IMG/VR virus record: IMGVR_UViG_3300044608_001563
Coordinates: 1-31,863 of that record
From: a virus
Strand: one strand, 5' to 3'
Length of the DNA: 31,863 nt
The translations under genes were made by a program, and so were the position numbers. Under the pieces are notes generated by a model. It was not told the origin of the DNA, ran no database searches, and saw only the letters and a program-made list of their open reading frames with translations. Shown here one piece after another: positions 14,398-23,398 of the stretch (position 1 is the first letter of the stretch; each line of letters starts with the position of its first letter).

Positions 14398-16437
14398 TTA
14401 TTCGTCATCATCATCGTAGAACGTCAGCTTTCCAATGATGCTCGCCACGATGGCCTCTTGGTCCTCGATGCCGCCAAGCACCGCCCCCGCGGCCGCGAGT
14501 TCCGAGTCGAGGACGATCTTCTCGATGGCGGGGAGCTTGCTGATGAGGATGCCCGCGACGTGCTCGTCAATCGTCTGCTCTGCGATCACGTAGTACACGA
14601 TGCAGGGCCGGTCCTGCCCTTGACGGAAGAACCTGCCTTCCCACTGCCGCAACTGCCCCGGTGTGTACGGGAGCATCACGAAGAACGCGGCATCCGTCCG
14701 CTGGAGGTTGATGGACTCTCCGAACGCATCGCCGGTCCCGACGAACACGCACGGCCCTGTGTGGTCCATGTAGTCGTCTACGATCTGCTGGCGCAGCGTG
14801 TCTGGCTGGCCGCCGTGGGCCGCCCAGATCTGCACGTCCTTCCCGAGCACCCGGCGCAGCTCCTTGCCCAGCTCTTCGCAGTCTCGGCGGCGAGCCGTGA
14901 AGAGCACGACCTTGTGTCCCGAGCGGACGTGATCCTCCACGTACGAGCAGACGACCTTCCGCTTCTTGCTTGCGGCCTCGGCGAGCTTCACCTCGATGAC
15001 GGCGTTCGCCCCGCGCGCCTTGGCCTCTCTGATCTCTCGAACGAAGTCGCCAGAGGGCGCGCACTGGTCTTCCGGCGCCACGTAGAGCGAGATTCTCCGC
15101 TTCGGCGGGAGGTTCTTGTGCGTTTCAGCGTACTCGACCCGGTGGACGACGTACCGCAGGCGCTCCACCAACTCGTCGGGGTTGCTGATTCCCTTCGCGT
15201 CCATGAAGCCGTTGTTGTCGCGATGCTTGTTGCAGTAGCGCTTCTCGAAAGAATCGGCGTTGCCCCAAGCATCCGGCTCGGCGAAATCGAGCTGCGACCA
15301 GAAGTCTTGCAGCAGGTTCTTCACGGGCGTAGCTGTCGTGCAGATTCGGCGGCGCACGGATGCCATGCGCGCCAGCTCTCCCCCCGCGACGCTCATGTTG
15401 TTCTTGGGGACGATCATGGTCCGCGAGCCTTCGTCCTCCGCGATGAAGCCTCCTCGCGACTTCGCCTCCGCGGCCTGCGTCTCGATGACGCTCCGGTAGC
15501 CTTCGACGTCCGAGTCCATATCCGGCATCGAGCCGAGCGGGATTCGATCCCAGCGCTTGCTGGACTTCCCGCGGTGGCTCTCGTCGAACACGACGATCTC
15601 CGGTTTGAGCTGGCGAAGGAGCGGCAAGTAGCTGGCGAGCGTGTCCCACCCCACGATCACGAAGGGACGAGATTCGGTTTCAGCGCAGCGTTCGAGGTAC
15701 CGGTCGAACGTGCTCTCGAACGCTGCATGGATGCGCTTCTGGCGGTCCAGCGCTCGGGCAAGCTGTCTGTCGAGGCGGTGGATGGTGTCCTTGGCCTCCC
15801 GCTCGGCTGCACGCAGCCGCTTCTCGTCTCGGGGGGTCGCCCCTGTGAGGTCGAGGAACACGGCAGGGTCGGTAGCCCCGCGGCGGAGCTGCCGCAGCTC
15901 GTCTACCCGCCGGTCAATGCTCTCCGGCGACTCCGACGAGGTGTTGCGGAGGATGTAGGGCTGGACCGTGGTGAACCGCGCCAGCTCGCGGGACATCTGG
16001 ACACGCGCGCTCGACTTGGTGACGAACACGACCGCCCCCGACGTCAGCAGCGCGAGGAGGTACGCCGTCAGCGTCTTCCCTGCGCCCGTCGCGTGGTGGA
16101 TGTGGAAGCCCGGGAGGCTCGCGCCCTTGAGCAGCGCCCCCTTCTGGTGGTCGAGCAGGAAACCCGGCTCCAGAACGTCTGGACGGGCCTCTCCGCCCGT
16201 CCTGAGCGCCTCCTCGACCTGCTCCCATGTCCAAGGCGTCTGCGGAGCCTGCGCCCACGAGACTGCGTGGTAGATGAGCCCGAGCCGATCTACCGCCTTG
16301 ATGGCGTGCCACGGCGCCCAGATCTGGCCTCGAAAGAACTTGACTCCTGGGATCGCGCAGACGGCAACCCGCGCGTCCTCGGAGAGAGGGCCCGTCGTGA
16401 GGTGGGCGTAGGCGCACTTCGGCGGCTTAGGGGGCAT
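14398..16437 (-). CDS. SNF2-type superfamily 2 helicase/translocase
   Basis: A 679-residue ATPase. Walker A ATGAGKT is at residues 116-122, Walker B is FDESH near 290, motif III is TATPVKN, motif V-like GDAFGESINLQ, and motif VI is RQWEGRFFRQGQDRP near 600, typical of SNF2 proteins. The N-terminal 90 residues (VKFFRGQIWAPWHAI) look like the small domain found before SNF2 cores in phage replication helicases. A charged insertion rich in Arg/Glu sits between Walker A and B. The protein ends in an acidic tail (FYDDDDE). Phage members of this family probably remodel DNA at forks. The start overlaps the upstream gene by about 11 nt. Confidence 0.9.
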   Translation of the reverse strand: MPPKPPKCAYAHLTTGPLSEDARVAVCAIPGVKFFRGQIWAPWHAIKAVDRLGLIYHAVSWAQAPQTPWTWEQVEEALRTGGEARPDVLEPGFLLDHQKGALLKGASLPGFHIHHATGAGKTLTAYLLALLTSGAVVFVTKSSARVQMSRELARFTTVQPYILRNTSSESPESIDRRVDELRQLRRGATDPAVFLDLTGATPRDEKRLRAAEREAKDTIHRLDRQLARALDRQKRIHAAFESTFDRYLERCAETESRPFVIVGWDTLASYLPLLRQLKPEIVVFDESHRGKSSKRWDRIPLGSMPDMDSDVEGYRSVIETQAAEAKSRGGFIAEDEGSRTMIVPKNNMSVAGGELARMASVRRRICTTATPVKNLLQDFWSQLDFAEPDAWGNADSFEKRYCNKHRDNNGFMDAKGISNPDELVERLRYVVHRVEYAETHKNLPPKRRISLYVAPEDQCAPSGDFVREIREAKARGANAVIEVKLAEAASKKRKVVCSYVEDHVRSGHKVVLFTARRRDCEELGKELRRVLGKDVQIWAAHGGQPDTLRQQIVDDYMDHTGPCVFVGTGDAFGESINLQRTDAAFFVMLPYTPGQLRQWEGRFFRQGQDRPCIVYYVIAEQTIDEHVAGILISKLPAIEKIVLDSELAAAGAVLGGIEDQEAIVASIIGKLTFYDDDDE

Positions 16438-16858
16438 CCTTCTCGCGGTCCTCGATCCACTTGAGGACCCTCGGATCCTTCGGCGAGATCGTGAGAAGAA
16501 GCGCTTGCGCCCGGTCGAGGAGCGTGCGGGAATCGAACGCGCGGTTCCGTCGCGCCTTGACGCCAGCCGCCGCTTCGAGGAGGCGAAGCTCGACGCGCCC
16601 GAGGGCGAAGGCCGTTCGGTTGCGGCGCGTCAGAAGCTCGCTCCGGTTGCCCATGCCCTCCCGGAGGTTCAGGTTCGCCGCGCGGAGAGAGGTCTGGATC
16701 TTCAGCTTCTTCCGGACGAGAGCGAGCCGCCAGCGAACGGCATTCTCTGGCTCGCGCAGCTCCGCCGCCATCTCTGGCGAGACTTGCTCGGGCCGCATCG
16801 TGTCGTCCTCGACCAGCTCATTGAAGGGCGCATCGAGCAAGGTTGCGACGGTGTTCAT
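16427..16858 (-). CDS. Hypothetical helical protein
   Basis: A 143-residue protein, almost wholly alpha-helical with many Arg, Leu and Glu residues (VRWRLALVRKKLKIQTSL, LLDRAQALLLTI), so a coiled-coil or helical bundle is likely. No Cys, membrane segment or enzymatic motif is seen. It sits between a zinc-ribbon gene and the SNF2-type helicase and overlaps the latter's start, so it may be its partner; this is inference from position. Family not recognised. Confidence 0.7.
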   Translation of the reverse strand: MNTVATLLDAPFNELVEDDTMRPEQVSPEMAAELREPENAVRWRLALVRKKLKIQTSLRAANLNLREGMGNRSELLTRRNRTAFALGRVELRLLEAAAGVKARRNRAFDSRTLLDRAQALLLTISPKDPRVLKWIEDREKDAP

Positions 16859-16946
16859 GGCTCACAGGTGGAGGGAGGGCAGGCTCCCGGAAACGGGCCT
16901 TTGGGTGCGCGTGAAGCGGTGGGAAGCACGCCACCGAACAGAGGAA

Positions 16947-17282
16947 TCACGCGCAGGCTACGTTCCCGGGAGCTTGCCAAGGTGAGAGCCCGGCCAACCA
17001 GCGCGGGCGAAGGTGAAAGATGGGGTCGCCAGAGATGGCGTCCCACCCAACGTAACCACTGCACTGCTCGGAAGCCCGCTCGAACAACTCGGCGTCGAGG
17101 ATCTCCTGCTGACCGCAGGAACCACAAACCAGAAGGTCCGCACAGGTGTCGAGCAGGTCGAGTCCGATCTCCTCCATGAGGTAGTCGATGGCAGCCGCCG
17201 TCGCCGGCATCCCAGCCCGGTGGCGGTGGAAGGCACCACAGGCCGGGCACAGCTCCAGCTCTGCTTCGAGGATGCGGCTCAT
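16947..17282 (-). CDS. Small zinc-ribbon protein
   Basis: A 111-residue protein whose ATG at 17282 overlaps the TGA of the von Willebrand A gene (ATGA). Two CxxC knuckles, CPACG near residue 12 and CGSCG near 53, are separated by a 38-residue helical insertion (AAAIDYLMEEIGLDLL), giving one split zinc ribbon. A Trp/Gly-rich tail follows. A longer open frame on the same strand (16855-17364) is a shadow. The gene might serve the von Willebrand A protein with which it is coupled. Function unknown. Confidence 0.75.
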   Translation of the reverse strand: MSRILEAELELCPACGAFHRHRAGMPATAAAIDYLMEEIGLDLLDTCADLLVCGSCGQQEILDAELFERASEQCSGYVGWDAISGDPIFHLRPRWLAGLSPWQAPGNVACA

Positions 17283-19762
17283 TCGGCTTCGACGGACGAG
17301 ATTGCCTTCGCCGCAGCCACACCTGCCGGGGTCGAGAAGGGGACGTTCTCCGCGTAGACGCCAAGGACCATCAGCGTCTGTCCCTCGATCTTGTCGAGGA
17401 CGAAGAAGGTGCCGTTCTCCTTCTGCTTCTTGGTCAGGCCGAGCGTCGGGATGCGCGCCTTGAGGCTGTCAGCATCGAGCGCCGGCACCTCGCCCCAGGT
17501 GTCGGGGAGCATGCCGGTGGAACCGATGTAGAACGCAGCGGGCCGGACCTGACTGCTGTAGAGGCCCTCCTGGTACTCCTCGACGTACTTCTTGATCTCG
17601 ACGAGCTTCTCCGGCAGGTAGTCCGCGAGCCACTTGCCCGAGTAGCCGGTCTCCTTGAGCAGCGCCGTGATGGTCATGAAGTGCTCCTTGTTGTACCCGA
17701 CGCGGAAGAAGTCACAGATGTACGGGAGGGTGAAGGCATCCACCGAGTTGAGCTTCTTCGGCGGCGTCAGCGAGATCGAGACGCCATCCGCGAGCGCATC
17801 AGCGACCGTGAACTTCTCCAGCTCCTTGTCGTCCTTCTTGGCCGTCAGGTATCGCTGCACCGCCGCGTTGGCCGAGTACAGGTCTCCGAGCCCCGCGATG
17901 TCCGTCCCGAGGAACTCGACCTTGTAGCTCGTCCGGAGGTCTACCAACCCCGTCGCCACGGCAACGGCCAGATCGGTGTAGGGCGTCGTCGTCGGCGGCG
18001 AGAAGTTGAGCTTGGCCGTGAGGTCGTGCGCCGACAGATCGGCCTTCTGCTCGTCCGTCAGGTCGAGAGCGGCCTCGCCGCCGGCCGGAAGAGCGGCGTT
18101 GATGAGGCTCAGCAGGATCTTGCAGCCGGCGAGCTGGCTGAACACGTCCATGGGCGGAGCTAGGTCGCTGGCGTAGTCGAGGACCGGAAGCTCGGTCAGG
18201 TCGATGACGTGGGGCTGGCCGGGTCGGAAGCCGTTGTCTTCCGCCACACCGAGGGAGACGAGCGATCGCCAGAGGCTCTGGGTCGCCACGAAGATCGGGA
18301 GCACCTTGGCGTTGACCGTACCGTCTCCGACGAGGGTGTAGAAGTTGTGCTGGCGCAGATCGAGCTTCTGTCCTCCCACCATCGGGATGACCTTGCCCGT
18401 CTTGGCGTCGGTCAGGTTCGCCTTCTGCGTCACGAGCATGTTGATCGTAGCCGTGGAGTTGTTGAACTCGAACGCCGAGACCGAGAGGCAGGTCTGGTCC
18501 TCCGTGCTCACCAGATTGTATGACGCGGGGACGAAGGTGGTCTCGTTCGTCTCCGGGTCGGTCACCCAGCTCCCCTGAAGACGCTTCAGCCCGCGCTTCT
18601 GGTAGCCCGCGAGGAAGGTGGGGAGGTCGAGAGACCACGAGTTCCGGTGGTGGAGGAGGATGTCGCAGAGCTGCGGGATCGAACACTTCCCTCCCGACAG
18701 CCCGTAGCCGGTGCCCTCCGCGGTGTAGACACCAGGACGACCGTAGAGCGCCCCGTCGAGGGCCTCAGCGAAGTCCGCGAGCTGCTCCGGCGTGATGGCC
18801 TTGGCGAACTGCCCGAGCCGGGCGTCGCGGGTCGTGACGAAGGCGTACTTCGCGTCGTTGAGGCGGCCGGCGGCCAGCGAGGTACGGGCGAAGGCGTAGA
18901 TGGGCGTGAGGTCGCCGTTCTCGACTTCCTGCGACTTGCGGTAGGCCGCTTCCGTTACCTGCCGGAAGCGCCAGACCCGCGGCGTCTCGTCGGGGCTCAG
19001 GCCGCGGAGCGTGATGTCCTGCGCGGTCCCGTTGACCTTGCGCGCCTTCGGGGCGTAGGCGACCTGCCACGAGCCGTCGGAGTCCAACGTGACCGAAGGC
19101 ACGGTGCGGCCGGCGAGCAGCTTGGACGTGTCGTGGAGCGCTTGGTAGACGTCCTTGGCAGTCGAAGCTCGGACCATCTTGCCGGAGAGCGCGTTGGCCA
19201 TTCGATCGAGCAGAACGTAGTCACACCAGCCGCCATAGGCGATGGTGTTCACGAACACGTTCTTGGCCGGGCGCATCTGTTCGATCCAACGGTCGATGGC
19301 GCGCTGCTCCAGCGTCGGGGAACGGTCGTTGAAATAGCCGTCGGTGTGGACGCTGACGCCGGTCGTCTCGGTAGGGCGGACGAGCTTGGAGGCGTACTCC
19401 AGAGCCTGCGAGACGCAGGTGAACGCGGTGGCGCGGAGCTGGCGGATCGACTCGACGTGGTGGGAGCCTGGAGCGAGGACATCCTGCACGGGCGTCCGCT
19501 CGAAGTGGACCGTGAGGTCGCCCTGCGAGGAGTAGGACAACAGGCTGACGAGCTGGCCGGCGTTGGCGAACTCCTCGATGGTCAGCACCTTCTCGACCAT
19601 CGAGCGAAGCTCGGTCATCGAGTAGTACATGGAGCCGGAGCGGTCGACCACGAGGATGTGGTGCCCGACCTCCGCGGAGAGCGAAACCGGAGGGAGCGTC
19701 CGCTCCTCGGCGATGAAGAACTTCTTGATCTGACCAGCGTAGTTTCGGAGGGCGAACTTCAT
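17279..19762 (-). CDS. Large von Willebrand factor A domain protein
   Basis: An 827-residue protein. The metal-ion-dependent adhesion site signature DRSGSM is at residues 40-45 after a hydrophobic strand HHILVV, followed by TELRSMVEKVL, SLLSYSS and later a Thr and HTDGYFND segment fitting the remaining metal-site positions. The domain covers about residues 30-230. The remaining 600 residues are mixed alpha/beta with no family I recognise; a helical repeat-like part lies at 540-680. No signal peptide or membrane segment is present, so it should be cytoplasmic. In bacteria such proteins often work as a co-chaperone with a MoxR-type ATPase, but no such ATPase is seen in this window. The ATG is preceded by GGAG. 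Confidence 0.85.
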   Translation of the reverse strand: MKFALRNYAGQIKKFFIAEERTLPPVSLSAEVGHHILVVDRSGSMYYSMTELRSMVEKVLTIEEFANAGQLVSLLSYSSQGDLTVHFERTPVQDVLAPGSHHVESIRQLRATAFTCVSQALEYASKLVRPTETTGVSVHTDGYFNDRSPTLEQRAIDRWIEQMRPAKNVFVNTIAYGGWCDYVLLDRMANALSGKMVRASTAKDVYQALHDTSKLLAGRTVPSVTLDSDGSWQVAYAPKARKVNGTAQDITLRGLSPDETPRVWRFRQVTEAAYRKSQEVENGDLTPIYAFARTSLAAGRLNDAKYAFVTTRDARLGQFAKAITPEQLADFAEALDGALYGRPGVYTAEGTGYGLSGGKCSIPQLCDILLHHRNSWSLDLPTFLAGYQKRGLKRLQGSWVTDPETNETTFVPASYNLVSTEDQTCLSVSAFEFNNSTATINMLVTQKANLTDAKTGKVIPMVGGQKLDLRQHNFYTLVGDGTVNAKVLPIFVATQSLWRSLVSLGVAEDNGFRPGQPHVIDLTELPVLDYASDLAPPMDVFSQLAGCKILLSLINAALPAGGEAALDLTDEQKADLSAHDLTAKLNFSPPTTTPYTDLAVAVATGLVDLRTSYKVEFLGTDIAGLGDLYSANAAVQRYLTAKKDDKELEKFTVADALADGVSISLTPPKKLNSVDAFTLPYICDFFRVGYNKEHFMTITALLKETGYSGKWLADYLPEKLVEIKKYVEEYQEGLYSSQVRPAAFYIGSTGMLPDTWGEVPALDADSLKARIPTLGLTKKQKENGTFFVLDKIEGQTLMVLGVYAENVPFSTPAGVAAAKAISSVEAE

Positions 19763-19873
19763 GGGGGTGCTCCGGGTGCAGGATGGCAGGTTGTGGGATC
19801 AGGGCGCACGAGTGCCCGAACCCCTGCTGCTGGTTGGGCGGCAGGGGTCAGCGGGCAGGGTCGGCGGGGAGCG
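19763..19873. other. Intergenic gap with hairpin
   Basis: No gene. On the minus strand CCCCTGC (19847-19841) pairs with GCAGGGG (19827-19821) over a 13-nt loop, downstream of the 358-residue gene and upstream of the von Willebrand A gene. No T-run, so intrinsic termination is doubtful; attenuation or mRNA stability is possible. Confidence 0.4.
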
Positions 19874-20950
19874 CTACTTGACTTCGCGCAGTTCGGACTT
19901 GGCGAAGTTCGCCAGCTCTTCCCAGAGCGGGGTGAGCAGGGCGAAGAGCGGCGCGATGAGCTTGACCGAGTGGCCGATGACCGCGTAGCGGGCGGCGGCC
20001 TTGACCCCGTCGGCGTTCACCGGGATGCGCTCCGGGAACGTGGCGGCGAGGAAGTAGAGGAGCACCGGGGCACCGTAGGAGAGGCCGCGGCGGCCGAGAG
20101 GGGTCTTGAGCAGCGCCGGGTACATCGGCGCGCTGCCGAACTTGCTCTCGATGGTCTCGACGAGGCGGTCGGCCAGCTCGGACGCGAGCCCGGCCTTGAT
20201 GCCCGTGGCGGTCGCCTCCTTGAGCATGTCGAGGGTTTCGGAAGCGGAGGCGGAGAAGTCGGCGGGGCGGTTGGCCATGTTGTTGTCCTTGCTGGTTGAA
20301 GATGGGGCGGCGGCGCCTGCGAGAGCGCCCAGTAGTTCGGAAGTCCGATCTGAGGGAGCACGCAAGACAGAGGTCGAGCGACACCACGAGGAGATCTGCG
20401 CGTCGGAGTAGTTCGTGGGCTTGCCGCTCACGGAGTTCCACTGGTTGAGGCCCGTCTTGCCAAAGAGCGTACCTACTACGCTCGTCTGGAGCGTCGAGCC
20501 GACAGCGGCCTGCTGGATGTCGTAGAGCGAGATGGTCATGGAAGGCTCCGGAGGAGTTGCAGGGACAGCAGGCCCCAGTTCAGTGACGATGATGTCCCCC
20601 GAAGTGAGGGTGCTGGTTTCTTCCCGCGCGTGCCGAGTCCATTCTCCAGCCAACGTAGATCGCATCCAGACCACAGATCCCGGAGGCAAGGAGCGGTACA
20701 CCGCAGCGTCCTTCCCCTCTGGCACGGCGACCTGCGTCTGATGGAACAAGGCGGTAGGTTCGTCAGAGAGCTGACGGCTGGAAGCGAGACCACCAGCACG
20801 CATGATGAGCCGCCATGCAGGCTCATTCTCCGAGACCTTCTTGTAGGCATACGACGCAGTGCCAAGCATGATCTGCACGATCGACCCGAGACGAGCACCT
20901 TGTAGGTTCGACAGGGTGGCTGGCAGGACTGGCAGGGTGGGGGGGTTCAT
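19874..20950 (-). CDS. Hypothetical 358-residue protein, possible internal start giving a 134-residue form
   Basis: The ATG at 20950 is preceded by AAGAGGA and a promoter. The first 140 residues end in a Trp/Ser/Thr-rich stretch (SVVWMRSTLAGEW). The middle (about 140-225) starts MTISLYDIQQ. The last 134 residues (MANRPADFSASASETL ... ELREVK) contain hydrophobic helices (LLYFLAATF, LIAPLFALLTPLWEEL) that might contact a membrane. That last part begins with an in-frame ATG preceded by AAGGA at 7-nt spacing (start near 20278), a better ribosome site than the first one. So either one three-part protein is made or a C-terminal form is made in addition. Family not recognised. Confidence 0.7.
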   Translation of the reverse strand: MNPPTLPVLPATLSNLQGARLGSIVQIMLGTASYAYKKVSENEPAWRLIMRAGGLASSRQLSDEPTALFHQTQVAVPEGKDAAVYRSLPPGSVVWMRSTLAGEWTRHAREETSTLTSGDIIVTELGPAVPATPPEPSMTISLYDIQQAAVGSTLQTSVVGTLFGKTGLNQWNSVSGKPTNYSDAQISSWCRSTSVLRAPSDRTSELLGALAGAAAPSSTSKDNNMANRPADFSASASETLDMLKEATATGIKAGLASELADRLVETIESKFGSAPMYPALLKTPLGRRGLSYGAPVLLYFLAATFPERIPVNADGVKAAARYAVIGHSVKLIAPLFALLTPLWEELANFAKSELREVK

Positions 20951-20962
20951 CTTGGTCCTCTT

Positions 20963-20990
20963 CTCTTATCTCGGTGGGCTGGCTTGTCAA
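20963..20990 (-). promoter_or_regulatory. Promoter of the 358-residue protein / von Willebrand A / SNF2 operon
   Basis: Minus strand TTGACA (20990-20985), a 16-bp spacer and TAAGAG (20968-20963). Twelve nt follow before the ATG, including AAGAGGA, so this member of the promoter set leaves room for a short leader. Confidence 0.65.
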
Positions 20991-21031
20991 TCCAGTCCAT
21001 GCAGATATTTCAGTTCGGCTGATTATCTCGG

Positions 21032-22627
21032 TCAGAGGAAGAAGACAGCGAAGGACTCACGCGCCCGAGTCAGCGCCGTGTAGGCCCAGCGACGGGCGTC
21101 CTCCGGTGCGTTCTTCCACATCCCCCAGCAAGCTCGGTCCCAAACCAGACCGACTGCGGGCCATTCCGATCCTTGGCTCTTGTGCGTGGTGAGGCACTCC
21201 CCGTAGTCCGCGTGCAGGAAGGCATCTGGAGGAAGGAGGCGGAGGAACTGGCGAGCGTAGCTCTCGCCGTCCGGGTACTTTCGCGTGTGGGCGTCGATCT
21301 GCTTCTGCCATCGCTCGATGGCTCGGTCCCACTTGCCTCGCACGGAACGCATGAACGAGGTGTATTCGATCCGAGGCTGTCCCATGATCTCGGATGGGAC
21401 GTAGACCTCAGCCGTCGGGCGCTCGCGGAGGGTGACCTTGAGCACGCCCTCCATCACGTAGAAGGCGTCTTCCACGACGAACACTTCGCCGTTCATGCAG
21501 CCCAGCGAGTCGTTGTTGCAGAGGGAGACCATCCGATCTCCCTGCGCCAGCGGCGTCGGAGCTTCCGTCAGTCCGCGCATCTTGCGAACGATCACATTGA
21601 GACTCTGCCGAGTCGCGTTGGTGTAGGTGAGCAAGGTCGCGTCGATGTTCTGCTCCCGGTGGGCTACCAGCCACTCCGCCGCCATGGTCGGAGTGGCGTT
21701 GCGGAACACCTTGAGCAGCTCGGTCGTCGGCGCCGGGAACGGCCGCGACCACTGCCCCTTGCGGAGCTGAGTCGCGGCGAGGATGATGGGGCTGTTGAGC
21801 GCCTGCCGGTGGACTTGGTCGAGCAGGCCCGCGGGGTTGGCGAAGTCGGGGCCCCACTGCCCATCGACCGGCGGGAGCTGCTCGCGATCTCCAACGTAGA
21901 GGACGGCGCACCGGGTGTGGAGCGCTCGAAAGAAGTCCGCGTGGAGCTGCGTGTTGACCATTGAGGCTTCGTCCACGATGACCAAGTCCGGAGGCGCCAT
22001 CTCTCCGATTGCCTTGGAATCCTTGAAGACGAGCTTGGCTTCGATCTCTTGGTCGAGCGGGAAGGTCGCGTTGCAGGTCGGGCAGGATCGGTCCGTGAGG
22101 CCCTTCTTCCGCATGTCGAGCTTGGATATCGCCAGTTCCTTCGACCAGACCTCGCAGGCTGGACACTTCCCTTGGTCCTCCGGCGCGAGGTAGATCAGAC
22201 CGTGCATGGTCCGAGTCTGCTCTCCTGTGATCTCTCGGAGCCGCGCCGCAGCCTTTCCGGTCGGCGCCGCCAGCAAGATGACCTTGCCCACGAAGGTGCG
22301 GATCAGTTCGAGCAGGATGGTCGTCTTGCCCGTGCCGGCGGCACCCGCCAGCACGAGATTGGGTCGCACCGGCGCCTCTTCCCGGGTGCCGTTCTGGTGT
22401 GCCTTGTGCGCCGCCCAGTGCGCCTCGATGCGGCTCTTCACCTGTTCGAGCGCTGCCGTCTGGTCGGTGGACAGGGCGAGCGTGTAGCTGGGGCAGAGGC
22501 CGCAGTCCGTCCTGCCGCCCAGCAGGACGTCACGGAGCCACTCCAGCGTCGGCCGGTCGGCATCACAGGGGAGAGGCTGGCCCGGCTGGTACCGAAGGCA
22601 CCGCACACAGCAGGCGGGGAGGTTCAT
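21032..22627 (-). CDS. RecD/Dda-like superfamily 1B DNA helicase with internal zinc module
   Basis: A 531-residue helicase from the ATG at 22627, which overlaps the TGA of the zinc-ribbon gene upstream; the longer open frame is a shadow there. Motifs: Walker A AGAAGTGKTT near residue 95, Ia APTGKAAARL, Walker B VDEASMV, GDREQLPPV, and the C-terminal LTTHKSQGSEW and YTALTRARE. Between Ia and Walker B sits an insertion with CPAC and about 30 residues on CPTC, a zinc ribbon not usual in RecD2 or Dda. The N-terminus has more Cys pairs (CCVRC, CGLC). SF1B helicases move 5'-3', opposite to the UvrD-like enzyme, so the phage has both polarities. Confidence 0.9.
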   Translation of the reverse strand: MNLPACCVRCLRYQPGQPLPCDADRPTLEWLRDVLLGGRTDCGLCPSYTLALSTDQTAALEQVKSRIEAHWAAHKAHQNGTREEAPVRPNLVLAGAAGTGKTTILLELIRTFVGKVILLAAPTGKAAARLREITGEQTRTMHGLIYLAPEDQGKCPACEVWSKELAISKLDMRKKGLTDRSCPTCNATFPLDQEIEAKLVFKDSKAIGEMAPPDLVIVDEASMVNTQLHADFFRALHTRCAVLYVGDREQLPPVDGQWGPDFANPAGLLDQVHRQALNSPIILAATQLRKGQWSRPFPAPTTELLKVFRNATPTMAAEWLVAHREQNIDATLLTYTNATRQSLNVIVRKMRGLTEAPTPLAQGDRMVSLCNNDSLGCMNGEVFVVEDAFYVMEGVLKVTLRERPTAEVYVPSEIMGQPRIEYTSFMRSVRGKWDRAIERWQKQIDAHTRKYPDGESYARQFLRLLPPDAFLHADYGECLTTHKSQGSEWPAVGLVWDRACWGMWKNAPEDARRWAYTALTRARESFAVFFL

Positions 22628-23064
22628 GCGAGCCTCGTCGGCAGCGCACGCCACCACTCGACGCCCTCGGGCGGAACCGAGGTGTAGCCCCACGTCCCCC
22701 CGTCTGGCGCGGGGACCCAGGGGAGGAGGCTCAGACCCTTCAGGGGCGAGTAGATCTGGTCGGAGGTTCCATACGTTCCCATGCGCCGGCCTTCCTCGTC
22801 GATGTCGTCGGGAAGACCTGCCTGCGCACAGGCACACTTCGCGCACCAGCCCTCACAGCTCGAATGGATGCCTCGCCAGAGCTTGATCCCTTCGGCGTCG
22901 CACGTCTTGCAGGAGTACGTCTGGAGGACTTCTTCAGGGAGGGCGTACCCCCGCAGCAGCCCGAGAACGCGGGAGACGACCATGTAGGTGTCGTGCTTCT
23001 CCGAGGAGGAGTCCACCGATTCGAGGAGCGCGATAGCGCGGGCTTGGGGGGAGGAAGGTGCCAT
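22624..23064 (-). CDS. Hypothetical zinc-ribbon protein
   Basis: A 146-residue protein from the ATG at 23064. AAGGAG overlaps the end of the -10 and precedes the ATG. The central part has CKTC and CAKCAC plus further Cys/His, fitting one zinc ribbon. The C-terminal third is rich in Trp, Pro and Gly (WVPAPDGGTWGY). It overlaps the RecD-like helicase gene as ATGA and could be a dedicated partner. Family not recognised. Confidence 0.72.
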   Translation of the reverse strand: MAPSSPQARAIALLESVDSSSEKHDTYMVVSRVLGLLRGYALPEEVLQTYSCKTCDAEGIKLWRGIHSSCEGWCAKCACAQAGLPDDIDEEGRRMGTYGTSDQIYSPLKGLSLLPWVPAPDGGTWGYTSVPPEGVEWWRALPTRLA

Positions 23065-23072
23065 GGCTGCTC

Positions 23073-23101
23073 CTTGTATCTGCCGGTATGTCACCTGTCA
23101 A
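23073..23101 (-). promoter_or_regulatory. Promoter of zinc-ribbon / RecD-like helicase operon
   Basis: Minus strand TTGACA (23101-23096), a 17-bp spacer and TACAAG (23078-23073), then 8 nt to the ATG. Confidence 0.75.
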
Positions 23102-23137
23102 GGGCAGGCCCACTCGAATGGGTCGGAGGTACTGGGG

Positions 23138-23398
23138 TTAGACTGCGGAGAGGAGCGAGAGGGCCGAGATCGCCGAGAGGCGGTCGCCAGCCCCCGGCGC
23201 CACCACGTCCGAAGCCCAGATTCCGGCGTAGAGGATCCAGCCGTTGCCGGCGCGCTGGAAGAGCACCATGCCGGGCTGGCACTCCGATGGGGGGCATCCG
23301 AGCGTGAGGGCGATCTCGTAGAGCTGCTTGGAGTAGAAGGCGAAGTCGTCGGGGGACATCGTAGCGGGCGGAGGCAGAGTGGTCACGGGGTCGTCCAT
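23138..23398 (-). CDS. Hypothetical small protein
   Basis: An 86-residue protein from the ATG at 23398 (MDDPVTTLPPPATM); the open frame extends upstream through a region belonging to the membrane-anchored gene. The rest has a helix (DFAFYSKQLYEIALTLG), a Cys-Pro-Pro-Ser-Glu-Cys segment, and hydrophobic strands (GWILYAGIWASDVV). It overlaps the preceding gene by about 16 nt. Function unknown. Confidence 0.6.
   Translation of the reverse strand: MDDPVTTLPPPATMSPDDFAFYSKQLYEIALTLGCPPSECQPGMVLFQRAGNGWILYAGIWASDVVAPGAGDRLSAISALSLLSAV

Noticed and set aside
16855-17364. 169-residue minus-strand frame
   Set aside because: Overlaps the zinc-ribbon gene in another frame and is rich in Arg/Pro/Ser with no motif.
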